Origin: Gammaproteobacteria bacterium
Lineage (GTDB): Bacteria; Pseudomonadota; Gammaproteobacteria; Steroidobacterales; Woeseiaceae
DNA length: 32,714 bases
Reading direction: 5' to 3'
Assembly: GCA_029884165.1 (NCBI GenBank)
Contig: JAOUIH010000033.1
Span: 1-32,714, forward strand
Within the stretch, counting starts at the first letter, position 1; every line of letters starts with the position of its first letter. The notes under the pieces were generated by a model. The model was not told the DNA's origin, searched no databases, and saw only the letters and a list, made by a program, of their open reading frames with translations. This document shows, piece after piece, positions 7,637 through 16,683 of the stretch. Both the position numbers and the translations under genes were made by a program.

Positions 7637-7804
7637 GTTCGCCTCCCCTGCCCTCTGCAGCACGTTGTCGCCGGAGCGGATACGAGAGTTTATACGATCG
7701 CGGCTGCTGAGACCTCCCGGCACGCTCGCTCCGGTCGCCAGTGTAAGATGTCCGGGCCGACGGGGCATCGTGGATTCCCCGGATGTATCCGCGAGAGGAC
7801 GACC

Positions 7805-9904
7805 ATGCGCCAGGATCATTCAATCACCCCGCCACGAATCCGCCGGGTCGCGGCTGCACTCGCCGTACTCTGGCTCTCGGCCGCTGCCACGGCGGCCGAG
7901 CCGCCTTCGGCGCCGGAATACGGCATGCGGCTGCAGGAGGCCTGGATCCCGATGCCGGACGGGGTCCGGCTCGCGGCCGACCTCTACCTGCCGACCGGTG
8001 CCGCGGAGGGCACGCGTTTCCCGGTGCTGCTCGAGTACCTGCCCTACCGCAAAACCGAGGCGCGCGGGCGCAACTGGCCGCTGTACTCGTACTTCGTCGA
8101 GCGCGGTTACGTAGTTGCCCGCGTCGACATCCGCGGCACAGGCAATTCCGAGGGCCGACTGATCCCGTACGAGTATTCCGACATCGAGCACGACGACGGC
8201 GAGTTCGTCATCGACTGGCTTGCAAAGCAGGCTTTTTCGAACGGCAATGTCGGGATGTGGGGTATTTCCTGGGGGGGCTTCAACGCGATCCAGATGACTT
8301 TGCGCAATCCACCCGCCCTCAAAGCGATCATCGCAGTCGACGCGACCGACGACCTGTACGAGGAAGACGTGCACTACATCGACGGCATCATTCACGTCGA
8401 CTCCTGGATGATGACGCAGGACCTGGACAACTCGCGCCCCGGCGCGCCCGACTACGTTATCGACGACGATAATTTTCGCGATCGCTTCGATACCGAGCCG
8501 TCGATGCTGACCTACCTCCGCAACCAGCGGGACGGCGCATTCTGGGACCGCGCTTCGGCCCGCGACAAGCACGACCGAATCAAGATTCCGAGCTTCCACA
8601 TCGGCGGCTGGTACGACGGCTATCGCGACAGCATTCCGCGCATGCTCGAGCGCGTCGACGCACCGGTGAAAGCGATGATCGGGCCCTGGATACACGCCTG
8701 GCCACACGACCCCTATCCACGCCCGGGCATGGAGTGGCGCAACGAAGCGGTGCGCTGGTGGGACTACTGGCTGAAAGGCATCGACACAGGGATCCTGGAC
8801 GAGCCGCGTTTCGCGGTGTACGTCCGCGACTGGCATCCGCCCGGCCCCTACCTCGATTTCGCACCCGGCCGCTGGCGCTGGGAAGACGGCTGGCCGATCG
8901 CGCGCATCGAGCAGCGTGCCTTCTACCCTCAGCACGATCACACGCTGCGAGCGGCGGCGACGCGCGAAGCTACCCACGCGCTGCGCAACGTCCCGACGAT
9001 CGGCATCGAGGGCGGTGGCCCGGTCATGTGGTGGGGTGACGTCGCGCACGATCAGCGTCCGACCGACGCATTCGTTCTCACCTACGATTCGGACCCGCTG
9101 GAGTCGGAGCTGGAAATCCTCGGTTTGCCACTCGCACAGCTGGTCGTATCCGCCGACGCGGCACGCGCCAACTGGGTCGTGCGAATCTCCGACGTAGCGC
9201 CCGACGGCACGGTAACGCAAGTCGCCGGCGCCGCGTTCAATGGCACGCACCGCAACTCGCCGCGCGAACCCGAGGACCTCGTGCCCGCCGAGGAGTTCGG
9301 GCTCGACATCGAACTGCATTTCACGAGCTGGGTGTTCCCGGTCGGGCATCGCGTCCGCGTCGCGATCGGCAACACGCAGTGGCCGATGCTGTGGCCCTCG
9401 GCCCTGCCGGTCACGACGACACTGCGGCTCGGCGGCGAGGACGGCTCGCGCATCCTGTTGCCGGTCGTCCCGCCCGGCGAGCGTCCACGGCCGGACTTCC
9501 TGCCGCCGGAGGAAAGCCCGACCATGCCCGGCTACGAGTCGCTCGACGTGGGCACGAGTTCCGGCTACGGCGAGGTCTCGTCGGTCGACCGCAACCCGCA
9601 GACCGGCGAGGTCACGGTCACGGCGACCAACACCGGCGCCTATCGCTATCCCTGGGGTACCGAAACTTATCGCGAGACGATCGAGCATCGTACGTCGGAC
9701 GAGCAGCCGGCGAACACATCGGTCAAAGGCACGCACGTCATGCAGGTGCAGCTCGAGGACCGCATCCTGACCTGGGAGGCCGAGCTCGACTTCTCGAGCG
9801 ATGCGAAAAACTTCTACTACCGCTACTTCCGCCGACTGAGCAAGGACGGTGAGATCGTCCGCGAAAAGCGCTGGAACGAGATCATTCCGCGGGACTTCCA
9901 GTGA
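7805..9904 (+). CDS. Secreted CocE/NonD (X-Pro dipeptidyl-peptidase S15) family hydrolase
   Basis: This 699-residue serine hydrolase starts at ATG 7805 behind an AGAGGA site. An N-terminal signal peptide (about 1-31, ending ATAAE) predicts export. The alpha/beta-hydrolase core carries RVDIRGTGNSEG (107-117) and the nucleophile elbow GISWGG with S155. Asp271 (in GGWYDG) and His297 (in GPWIHAW) complete a plausible triad. A C-terminal jelly-roll domain follows (from about 440), with typical segments such as ELHFTSWVFPVGHRVRVAIGNTQWP. Family members include cocaine esterase, glutaryl-7-ACA acylase-type enzymes and X-Pro peptidases, so the substrate could be an ester, amide or dipeptide. It is monocistronic, with the minus-strand YbaK gene facing its end. 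Confidence 0.92.
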   Translation: MRQDHSITPPRIRRVAAALAVLWLSAAATAAEPPSAPEYGMRLQEAWIPMPDGVRLAADLYLPTGAAEGTRFPVLLEYLPYRKTEARGRNWPLYSYFVERGYVVARVDIRGTGNSEGRLIPYEYSDIEHDDGEFVIDWLAKQAFSNGNVGMWGISWGGFNAIQMTLRNPPALKAIIAVDATDDLYEEDVHYIDGIIHVDSWMMTQDLDNSRPGAPDYVIDDDNFRDRFDTEPSMLTYLRNQRDGAFWDRASARDKHDRIKIPSFHIGGWYDGYRDSIPRMLERVDAPVKAMIGPWIHAWPHDPYPRPGMEWRNEAVRWWDYWLKGIDTGILDEPRFAVYVRDWHPPGPYLDFAPGRWRWEDGWPIARIEQRAFYPQHDHTLRAAATREATHALRNVPTIGIEGGGPVMWWGDVAHDQRPTDAFVLTYDSDPLESELEILGLPLAQLVVSADAARANWVVRISDVAPDGTVTQVAGAAFNGTHRNSPREPEDLVPAEEFGLDIELHFTSWVFPVGHRVRVAIGNTQWPMLWPSALPVTTTLRLGGEDGSRILLPVVPPGERPRPDFLPPEESPTMPGYESLDVGTSSGYGEVSSVDRNPQTGEVTVTATNTGAYRYPWGTETYRETIEHRTSDEQPANTSVKGTHVMQVQLEDRILTWEAELDFSSDAKNFYYRYFRRLSKDGEIVREKRWNEIIPRDFQ

Positions 9905-9964
9905 CGGCATAGCCGCACCCGGTGCAATCCTGCGGCACCTCTCCCGGCACGGCTGCCGGCATCG

Positions 9965-10444
9965 TCACCCGAGCTTGAGATCGATAACGCGGCCGCCCGT
10001 CATGTCGCACAGGTCGTCGGCCGTCGTACGGAAAATGGCGTTCGGCGTGCCGGCCGCGGCCCACAGGCAGTCGAGCGCGAACAGGTCGCGATCGATGAAA
10101 ACAGGGCATTCTGTCTTGTGCGCCACCGGCGGCACGCCGCCAATCACGAAGCCGGTGCGTTCGCGCACGAACGTCGCGTCCGCCTTGCCGATTCGCTCGC
10201 CCAGTGCCTGCGCGACCCGGCTCTCGTCGACGCGATTCGCGCCGCTGGCGATGACCAGCACCGCCCGGTCGCTGTCGAGTGCCCGGAACACGAGTGACTT
10301 CGCGATCTGGGCGACGCTGCAGCCAACGGCATCCGCCGCCTCGACTGCGGTCCGGGTCGACATGGGCAGCTTTTCGACGCGCGTACTGAACCCTTTGTCC
10401 CTGAGAAAGTCCTGCACCGATTGTTCGCTGTCCCGCAACGTCAT
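9965..10444 (-). CDS. YbaK/EbsC-family aminoacyl-tRNA deacylase
   Basis: The 159-residue single-domain protein matches the YbaK/ProX editing fold, which removes wrongly attached amino acids from tRNA, classically Cys- or Ala-tRNA(Pro). The conserved catalytic-site lysine is K49 in QIAKSLVF. The glycine-proline loop is IGGVPPVAHK (101-110), and the C-terminal GTPNAIFRTTADDL (132-145) is also a family hallmark. The start lies 6 bp after the Rieske oxygenase stop, with a GGAGGG ribosome-binding site inside the end of that gene, so the two are probably cotranscribed. Whether it edits Cys, Ala or another residue is not readable here. Confidence 0.9.
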   Translation of the reverse strand: MTLRDSEQSVQDFLRDKGFSTRVEKLPMSTRTAVEAADAVGCSVAQIAKSLVFRALDSDRAVLVIASGANRVDESRVAQALGERIGKADATFVRERTGFVIGGVPPVAHKTECPVFIDRDLFALDCLWAAAGTPNAIFRTTADDLCDMTGGRVIDLKLG

Positions 10445-10450
10445 CCGATC

Positions 10451-11599
10451 TCAGCCCTCCGCGGTTTGCGGCTCGCAAAGCCGCCTGCGCAGCCACTGGT
10501 GAAAATCCCACAGGTAATATTCCTGCGCCACGAGCACGCCCTGGCGGTGTGCCCGGCTGCGCAGGCCCTGTTGATTGAGTTCGCACACACGCCCATCCTG
10601 CGCGACGACGATCCGGCCCAGTTCGAGCATATGCTCGATCTTGTCGGCATGCTCCCCGGCCACGTCAGGCGGCAGGTACCAGTCAACGACAAGATCGGTC
10701 GACTCCGGCCCGCACGGGACGACCCGCACGCTGCGCACGTAGTCCGGGTGGCCGACGACGAACAGGCTCGGCAGGAAAGTAGAGAAACGCATTCCGGCTG
10801 CCCGGTCGGCATCGTCCGGGCCGGCCAGGGGCGGCAGGTCGCTCCTGCCGTCGACCGTCCAGGTCTCGACGCCGGCTCCAACCCGCGCCCAGTCGTCCTC
10901 AGGCGCGTCTGAGGCCCGCCAGTCCGGGCGCTCCTTCGGGCTCATGATCCCTTCTTTGTACACGGGCACGACGCGGCACAGTTCCGGGTGAATTCGCGGG
11001 CAGTGATAGCACTCGTTGTAATTTTCCCAGAACAACTTCCAGTTGCAGGCGAGCCGCGTCCGCTCCTGCTGCACCGAGCGGAGTTCCGCCAGCGGCCAGT
11101 GGGCCAGCTCCTCGGCCTCGCACCCGAGGAACTCGGCCAGCGTCTGCGCCGGCTCGTCGGCGAGATTGACGAAAATGAATCCGCCCCAGGCGGTGGCACA
11201 AACCGGGTACAGGGGGTAATCCAATGCGGCAAAGCCCCGGCTATCGACGCGAAACGGCGTCGCGAGCAGTTCGCCGTCCAGCGAGTAGGTCCAAGTATGG
11301 TATGGGCAGACGATGCGGCCGTTTGCGAAGTGCCCGGACTCCTCGGTGCACAGCGTCGAGCCGCGATGCCGGCAGGTATTGTGGAAGGCGCGCAGCCGAT
11401 CGTCACGGTCGCGCGTGACGATCACGCGCTGGGTCCCGATCCCCGCTACGAAGTAATCGCCGGGGCGGGTCACCTGCTCCAGGCGGCCTACGCATACCCA
11501 CTCGCGGTACCAGATCGCTTCGAGCTCACGTCGGAAGTGATCGGCATCGTAGTACCAGGCGCTCGGCAGCGTCGGCTCGATTTTATCCAGAACGCTCAT
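10451..11599 (-). CDS. Rieske non-haem iron oxygenase, alpha subunit
   Basis: The 382-residue protein starts at ATG 11599 (MSVLDKIE). The Rieske [2Fe-2S] site is C76-x-H78 (CRHRGS) with C98-x2-H101 (CPYHTW). The mononuclear iron site is in ENYNECYHCPRIHPE with H199 and H204, and the third ligand is probably the Asp of VVAQDGRVCEL near the C-terminus. The N-terminal WYYDADHFRRELEAIWYREW resembles choline/glycine-betaine and stachydrine-type demethylating monooxygenases more than biphenyl-type dioxygenases. No beta subunit, ferredoxin or reductase gene lies nearby, so it must borrow a reductase. The frame is open further upstream to 11737, but that part has no family similarity. No strong ribosome-binding site is seen. 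A membrane-bound winged-helix regulator diverges from it. Confidence 0.9.
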   Translation of the reverse strand: MSVLDKIEPTLPSAWYYDADHFRRELEAIWYREWVCVGRLEQVTRPGDYFVAGIGTQRVIVTRDRDDRLRAFHNTCRHRGSTLCTEESGHFANGRIVCPYHTWTYSLDGELLATPFRVDSRGFAALDYPLYPVCATAWGGFIFVNLADEPAQTLAEFLGCEAEELAHWPLAELRSVQQERTRLACNWKLFWENYNECYHCPRIHPELCRVVPVYKEGIMSPKERPDWRASDAPEDDWARVGAGVETWTVDGRSDLPPLAGPDDADRAAGMRFSTFLPSLFVVGHPDYVRSVRVVPCGPESTDLVVDWYLPPDVAGEHADKIEHMLELGRIVVAQDGRVCELNQQGLRSRAHRQGVLVAQEYYLWDFHQWLRRRLCEPQTAEG

Positions 11600-11944
11600 G
11601 CATCCGGATTCTGGTTGCTGCACGGCCCCAGCGTCAAACCGTGCAACATATTGTGGCATCGGCGGAATTCGATTTGCGAGCAGAGCCGATGACGAACCGG
11701 TGGCCTCCCTGGGGAGGAATTCCGCGCGACATGTCAATGCAATGCGCGGACGGGGGAGTCAATGCGTCCGACGTGCCGGGTTGAGCGGGTCTCGGAGCGG
11801 GGACAAGAAGCGATTGCCGTATGCCGGTATTGCACCCGGAATGGCTACCGGACCGGGAACGCCGCAGCAATGGCCCACGCCCGTACCGCGCCGGGTTTTT
11901 GTGGAGTAAAGTAAGCGGCCGGGACCTGGTTCGAGGCGTCGCCC
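11600..11944. promoter_or_regulatory. Divergent intergenic region between Rieske oxygenase and winged-helix regulator
   Basis: This 345-bp gap should hold promoters in both directions. I see an imperfect inverted repeat close to the Rieske start (TGCACGG and its complement, about 13 bp apart, around 11617-11643). I cannot place convincing -35/-10 pairs. No small gene is supported. An in-frame TAA at 11912 limits the regulator's start to a site downstream of it. Confidence 0.4.
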
Positions 11945-13843
11945 TTGTCCGGACGCTGCGATCACATAGTCCGTTTCGGCGATTTCGAAATGGATACCGC
12001 GGCGCTGGAGCTGAAGCGCGACGGCCAGCGCTTGCGGCTGCAAATCCAGCCGTTCCGGGTCCTGCAGGTCCTTGTCGAAAACGCGGGCCGCCCCGTCAGC
12101 CGCGAGGAATTTCGGCAGCGACTCTGGCCGTCCAATGTGTGCGTCGACTTCGACCATGGCCTCAACAACGCCATTGCCAGGGTCCGGGAAGCGCTCGGAG
12201 ACTCCAGCGGCGAACCGCGCTATATCGAAACGCTGCCGCGCGTCGGCTATCGTTTCGTTTGCCCGCTGCATCTCACCGATGCGAAGCTACCGGCACCGGA
12301 TATCCCGCCGCCGGTGCGACTGACGGACCGCCGCAGCCTGGCGGGCATCGCAGCGTCGCTGGCCGCGATACTGCTTGCGATCCTGGCACACGAAATCGCA
12401 CCGACCGCGGCGCCGACGGACATACGCTCGGTTGCCGTATTGCCCTTTCGCGACCTGTCCGGCGAACTGAACCAGCAGTACTTTGCCGAGGGGCTGACCG
12501 ACGCGCTCGTTACGCGGCTTGCGCAAAACTCTAACCTGCGGGTCGTTTCTCGACGATCCGCCGAGATAGCGGCCGACGGGGGCAAGTCACTGCAGAACAT
12601 TGCGACCGAACTCGGCGTTGAGGGCATCATCGAGAGTTCATTCGTTTTGCAGGACGACGACATCCGGATCGACGTACAGTTAATCCGTGTTGCGGACGAC
12701 AGCCACGCGCGGGCCCGCAGCTACCTGCGCCGGCTGGACAACCTGTTTTCCCTGCAGGCCGAAATCGCGAGCGATATCGCGCTCGAGATCGCAGCAATAA
12801 TTGAACTGCCCGACGACGGAGGCCGATCGGCGTCCCTGACCAGCAGTATCGAAGCCTGGGATCTCTACCAGCAAGGGCGACACCTTTTCGGTCAGCGCAA
12901 TCCGGATGCGGTTGCCAAGAGTATCGAGTACTACCGCCTTGCGATCGGCGTCGATCCGCGATTTGCGGCCGCCTGGGCGGGTATCGCTGAGTCCTATGCG
13001 GCGCTGGGCGGTACGACGCTGGTCCAGGCCGTACCTCCCGGCGAGGTGCGAGGCGCGGCGCTGCACGCTGCGCACCGTGCGCTCGAACTCGATCCGCGGC
13101 TTGCACAGGCGCACGCGTCGCTGGGACAGGTATTGCACAAGCTCTTCCCACGTGCGCCGGATAGTGACGCAAGCATCGAGAGCGCCTACCGCACGGCGCT
13201 CGCGATGAACCCCGCATACGCGACGGCAAGGCACTGGTACGGGAACTATCTCTCGTCGCGGCGCCGCGGCGAAGAAGCCATCGCGATGTATCGCGAAGCG
13301 CTGCTGCTCGACCCGCTCAATCCGAACATCATTGGCCGGCTGGGACTGGAACTCTTGAACACGGGAGCGGCGGAAGAGGGCCTGCGCCTGATGCAAAAAT
13401 CGGCGGAGCTCGAACCGTGGCAACTCGATACCCAGATCCGCCTCGGCTGGTCTTACGCGGCGCTCGACCGGCTCGACGAAGCTCGGCAAGCCTTCGGGGT
13501 CGCCGACCGGATATCGCGTGACAACCCGCACGTACTTGCTGGCCAGGCTTACATCGATGCCCTGGCCGGTGATCGCGACGGCGCGCTGCAGGCCCTGGTG
13601 CGACTTGCGCCCCGGGCCGAGTCGATGGGCGCACCCTTCCTGGTGGCGATCGTCTACGTAGGCCTCAAGGATCGCGACAACGCCCTGCTTTGGCTCGGCA
13701 AGGCGTCCGGCACCACGGATACGCTCGGCGGCAGGGGCCTCTACAGCCTGGAATCGGCGATCTACGACTGGCTGCGCGAAGACCAGCGGTTCGACGAGAT
13801 CCGGCTCGCCGCGCTCGGCGACGAGCCGGCCCAGAACTGCTGA
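11945..13843 (+). CDS. CadC-like winged-helix regulator with TM segment, TolB-like domain and TPRs; TTG start
   Basis: The 632-residue protein has an OmpR-type winged helix at about 8-105 (FGDFEMDTAALELKRDGQ through ETLPRVGYRF). A transmembrane segment follows at about 131-148. Next is an extracytoplasmic TolB/FlgO-like segment (SVAVLPFRDLSG...YFAEGLTDAL, 162-189), and then tetratricopeptide repeats from about 285 to the end. Such proteins bind DNA from the membrane while the outer half senses a ligand or partner. TTG 11945 is the only candidate start between an in-frame stop at 11912 and the first strand of the winged helix, and its ribosome-binding site is weak. It diverges from the Rieske oxygenase gene, a likely target by position. 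No Cys pair suggests a redox switch. Confidence 0.87.
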   Translation: MSGRCDHIVRFGDFEMDTAALELKRDGQRLRLQIQPFRVLQVLVENAGRPVSREEFRQRLWPSNVCVDFDHGLNNAIARVREALGDSSGEPRYIETLPRVGYRFVCPLHLTDAKLPAPDIPPPVRLTDRRSLAGIAASLAAILLAILAHEIAPTAAPTDIRSVAVLPFRDLSGELNQQYFAEGLTDALVTRLAQNSNLRVVSRRSAEIAADGGKSLQNIATELGVEGIIESSFVLQDDDIRIDVQLIRVADDSHARARSYLRRLDNLFSLQAEIASDIALEIAAIIELPDDGGRSASLTSSIEAWDLYQQGRHLFGQRNPDAVAKSIEYYRLAIGVDPRFAAAWAGIAESYAALGGTTLVQAVPPGEVRGAALHAAHRALELDPRLAQAHASLGQVLHKLFPRAPDSDASIESAYRTALAMNPAYATARHWYGNYLSSRRRGEEAIAMYREALLLDPLNPNIIGRLGLELLNTGAAEEGLRLMQKSAELEPWQLDTQIRLGWSYAALDRLDEARQAFGVADRISRDNPHVLAGQAYIDALAGDRDGALQALVRLAPRAESMGAPFLVAIVYVGLKDRDNALLWLGKASGTTDTLGGRGLYSLESAIYDWLREDQRFDEIRLAALGDEPAQNC

Positions 13844-13923
13844 GGACCCCGGAGCGAAGCCGGGGCAGTCCGGAGCCGGCCGGGAACCGCTGCCGGCAAC
13901 CTGGCCGACAGAGCCCGACTCAC

Positions 13924-13952
13924 GGGTCGAGCGCCGTCTGGCGGCGCGACCC
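13924..13952. terminator. Hairpin between convergent genes
   Basis: GGGTC and GCGCCG (13924-13928, 13931-13936) pair with CGGCGC and GACCC (13942-13952) around a short loop, with a two-base bulge. It lies between the stop codons of two convergent genes and could end transcription both ways. It lacks a T run, so intrinsic termination is uncertain. A smaller CCCCGG/CCGGGG hairpin precedes it. Confidence 0.4.
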
Positions 13953-13954
13953 GG

Positions 13955-14611
13955 TCAGCCGTAGTAGCGGCGATGCAGGCGCAGCGCGACGACGGCGAAC
14001 AGCAATACCGCGCAGCCGGCGACCATGAACACGGCGCCGTTACCCGCGAGAAAGGAGGACCCGAGGTAAACCGTCGCCGCCGCATACGGTAATTCGGTGA
14101 GAGCGAGCGCCGCGAGGTAGATCCTGAATCGGTAGCGGAGCACTCCGAGCACGTAACCCGGGATCTCTGACGGCACGACGGCCTGGAACAGGAGGATATG
14201 CGGGAAGCGGGCACGTTCGCCGAGTTGCTCCTGCCAGCCGGCGATCTTGTCCTCGCCGAGTATGGTGGCGACCACCGAGCGGCCGAAGTAACGGCCGATA
14301 CAGAACGACAGGATTCCGCCCAGCAACCAGCCGAACCAGAGGAGCGCCAGCGTCCAGCCCTCGCCCCACGCATAAATCGCAATCGGCGCCAGCAGCGCGC
14401 TCGAGAAGAAGGCGACCATCGCGGACAGCATCGCCAGCAGAACGAACGCCGCCAGGCCGGCCACCGGCGCGCGCTCCACGAGCGCCTTCGTCCAGACGAT
14501 GATCTCGGCGCTCCGGTCGTGCAGCGTATCCGATGCGGCAACCAGCCCGACCAGGATGATGAGTGCACCGACGACGAGAAAACGGCGTTGCAGTGCGTCG
14601 CGAATGGCCAT
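13955..14611 (-). CDS. VTT/SNARE-associated (TVP38/DedA-like) membrane protein
   Basis: Starting at ATG 14611 (MAIRDALQRR), the 218-residue protein has an N-terminal transmembrane segment (11-27), then a VTT-type core. Hydrophobic segments flank the half-buried FFSSALLAPIAIYAWGEGW and FGWLLGGILSFCIGRYFGRS, and VVPSEIPGYVLGVLRYRF follows; these are the conserved re-entrant and GRxxGR-like regions of the TVP38/TMEM64 group. Members of the wider DedA/VTT superfamily act in lipid transport and membrane homeostasis, so a phospholipid or polyprenyl carrier role is possible. The open frame extends upstream across the GST gene, but that part lacks family similarity. The start diverges from the GST gene 113 bp away. 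Confidence 0.8.
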   Translation of the reverse strand: MAIRDALQRRFLVVGALIILVGLVAASDTLHDRSAEIIVWTKALVERAPVAGLAAFVLLAMLSAMVAFFSSALLAPIAIYAWGEGWTLALLWFGWLLGGILSFCIGRYFGRSVVATILGEDKIAGWQEQLGERARFPHILLFQAVVPSEIPGYVLGVLRYRFRIYLAALALTELPYAAATVYLGSSFLAGNGAVFMVAGCAVLLFAVVALRLHRRYYG

Positions 14612-14724
14612 AAATGCTGACGGTAGCACGAGCTGCGACAAGGATAGACAGGTTCTTGCCGCCGTGGGCGCCGGCTGCGAAAACCGGCTACGATCGCCGG
14701 ATCCTGCGACCCCGGAGTAAACCG

Positions 14725-15321
14725 ATGACAATGACGCTCCACGACTTCCCGACATCGGGGCATGCTCACCGCATCCGGTTGTTCCTGTCCATGCTCGGCG
14801 TCGACTACGACAGGCTGACGGTGGACATGCCGGGCGGCGGGCACAAGACGGCCGACTACCTGAGACTGAGTCCGCTGGGCCAGGTGCCAACGCTGGTCGA
14901 CGGCGAGATCATCATCACCGATTCGAGCGCCGCGCTGGTCTATCTCGCCAAGAAGTACGGGCGGCGGGACTGGCTGCCCGAAGATCCGGCGGGCGCAGCC
15001 GCCGTGCAGCGCTGGCTGTCGACGGCATCCGGGGAACTGTATCGCGGCCCCATCGCCCTGCGCGCCGCCAGGCGCTTTGGCCGCGCTGTCGACGAGGCAG
15101 CTGCCCGCAGCTGGTCGAAACGGCTGTTCGAATGGATGCAGGCGCACCTGGAGATCGAAACCTGGCTGGCGGCGAAACATGCGACGATTGCGGATGTGGC
15201 GATGTATTCCTATGTACGTGTCGCCGACGAGGGCGGCCTCGACCTGGCGCCCTACCCGGCCGTCCTGCGCTGGCTGGCCGACGTCGAGGCCCTGCCCGGA
15301 TTCGAACCCATGCCGCGCTGA
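14725..15321 (+). CDS. Glutathione S-transferase family protein
   Basis: The 198-residue protein begins at ATG 14725 with GGAG seven bases upstream. A thioredoxin-like N-terminal half (LHDFPTSGHAHRIRLFLSML) carries the cis-proline motif LGQVPTLVDG and the glutathione-binding TDSSAALVYLAKKYG. The helical C-terminal half contains the conserved TIADVAMYSYV with its capping Asp. The overall pattern matches bacterial GSTs. The usual catalytic Ser/Cys/Tyr near residue 10 is ambiguous, with T10 and S11 as candidates. It would conjugate or isomerise electrophiles with glutathione in the cytoplasm; the substrate is unknown. Confidence 0.9.
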   Translation: MTMTLHDFPTSGHAHRIRLFLSMLGVDYDRLTVDMPGGGHKTADYLRLSPLGQVPTLVDGEIIITDSSAALVYLAKKYGRRDWLPEDPAGAAAVQRWLSTASGELYRGPIALRAARRFGRAVDEAAARSWSKRLFEWMQAHLEIETWLAAKHATIADVAMYSYVRVADEGGLDLAPYPAVLRWLADVEALPGFEPMPR

Positions 15322-15412
15322 GCCGGCGACCCGAACTTATGTCAAGGGAACCAAACGCACGCGGCGGTCGTTAGACAGGACAAGGGATCTTGAATCCGCA
15401 AGGGGTCTCCGC

Positions 15413-15655
15413 ATGAAGCCCGAAAGCTACGCCCGCCTGATGCAGGCCGACGCCGAGATTGAACGCCGGCGCAAGTCCGAAGCCGAAACGTCTGGGCGCG
15501 ACCGGCACGGTTTTGACCCGTACAACGCGACCGGCAAGCGCACCGGAATCTGGAGGACGCAGGCTGTCCGCGCGAACGCCAGCACCAAGGTGTCCGACAC
15601 CGGCCTGCTCCGCGTGCTGCACGACGCGTTCCGCAACTTCCGCTCGTCTCTGTAG
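15413..15655 (+). CDS. Small basic protein of unknown function
   Basis: An 80-residue frame starts at ATG 15413, seven bases after an AGGGG-type ribosome-binding site, and ends at 15655. It is highly charged (MKPESYARLMQADAEIERRR at the N-terminus), probably helical at the start, with a central RHGFDPYNATGKRTG segment and a C-terminal LLRVLHDAFRNF helix. No signal peptide or membrane segment is present. I do not recognise a named family. The good ribosome-binding site and the balanced residue composition, compared with the R/A/P-rich chance frames around it, support a real gene. Confidence 0.6.
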   Translation: MKPESYARLMQADAEIERRRKSEAETSGRDRHGFDPYNATGKRTGIWRTQAVRANASTKVSDTGLLRVLHDAFRNFRSSL

Positions 15656-15735
15656 GTCGCATCGCCCCGTCGGCCGTCGCGGATGGCAATCGCGGTCCGC
15701 CAGGTATAGTCTCCGCCCATCCCGCGGAGACCCCG

Positions 15736-16683
15736 ATGCCGACGCGAAAAGCCGTATCCAGATGGATCGTCACCGGCCTGGCGCTGGGTGTCGCCATCGT
15801 ATTTGTCGCCGGCTATACCGATGACATACCTCTCGCCGAGCTGACCCGGAAATACGCAACGCCCGGGTCCCGGTTCGTCGATGTACTCGGCATGCGGGTC
15901 CACTATCGCGATGAGGGCGACGGTCCCCCGCTCGTGCTGCTGCACGGCACAAGTTCGTCGCTCCAGACCTGGGATGCCTGGGTCGACATTCTGCGATACG
16001 ACTTCCGCGTCGTCCGGCTCGACCTGCCGGGATTCGGCCTGACCGGTCCGGACCCGATGCGCGATTACTCCATTGATCGTTACATCGAGTTTGTCGACGC
16101 ATTCGCCAACGCAGCCGGGCTCGGCGCATTCAGCGTCGCGGGAAATTCTCTCGGCGGCCAGATCGCCTGGCACTACGCGCTGGTCTACCCGGAGCGCGTG
16201 CAACGGCTGGTGCTGATCGATGCTGCCGGGCATCCGGAGCGGGCCGCGATGAACGAGTCGCTGGCTTTTCGACTTGCCCGCATCCCGATCCTGAACCGGT
16301 TTGTCACCGTCCTGACGCCGCGCAGCCTGATCGAGAAGAGCGTACTCGAAGTTTATGGCGAGGACAGCAAGGTGACGCCCGAACTCGTCGACCGATATTT
16401 CGACCTGGTGCGACGCCCGGGGAACCGCCAGGCCTTCGTCGATCGCGTCCGGAACATCGACAGGGACCCGGTTCGCGACCCGCGCGGTGTCGTTCAGCCG
16501 ACGCTGATTCTCTGGGGCGGCGACGACCGATGGATTTCCGTGCGCGATGGCCAGGCTTTCAAAGCTGACATACCCGCATCACGCCTGGTCGTATACCCCG
16601 GCGTCGGGCACGTCCCGATGGAAGAACTGCCGGGACCTACCGCGCGGGCCGCAGCGGCTTTCCTGGCGGCAGGAATCCCCTAG
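15736..16683 (+). CDS. Membrane-anchored alpha/beta hydrolase
   Basis: The 315-residue protein has one N-terminal transmembrane anchor (about 10-27), then a complete alpha/beta-hydrolase fold. The oxyanion region is LVLLHGTSSS (66-75), the nucleophile elbow GNSLGG with S138, the acid probably D263 or D264 (GGDDRW), and the base H292 (GVGHVPM). The catalytic domain should face the periplasm. It resembles the MhpC/haloalkane-dehalogenase-like group, but the substrate is unknown. Its TAG stop at 16681-16683 is the first triplet of the 157-bp structured repeat, so the repeat abuts the coding sequence without truncating it. Confidence 0.9.
   Translation: MPTRKAVSRWIVTGLALGVAIVFVAGYTDDIPLAELTRKYATPGSRFVDVLGMRVHYRDEGDGPPLVLLHGTSSSLQTWDAWVDILRYDFRVVRLDLPGFGLTGPDPMRDYSIDRYIEFVDAFANAAGLGAFSVAGNSLGGQIAWHYALVYPERVQRLVLIDAAGHPERAAMNESLAFRLARIPILNRFVTVLTPRSLIEKSVLEVYGEDSKVTPELVDRYFDLVRRPGNRQAFVDRVRNIDRDPVRDPRGVVQPTLILWGGDDRWISVRDGQAFKADIPASRLVVYPGVGHVPMEELPGPTARAAAAFLAAGIP

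Noticed and set aside
7820-9910. Long minus-strand frame of 696 codons opposite the S15-type hydrolase
   Set aside because: The plus strand has a complete signal peptide, serine triad and family motifs. The minus-strand frame is the V/R/D-rich shadow typical of GC-rich genes.
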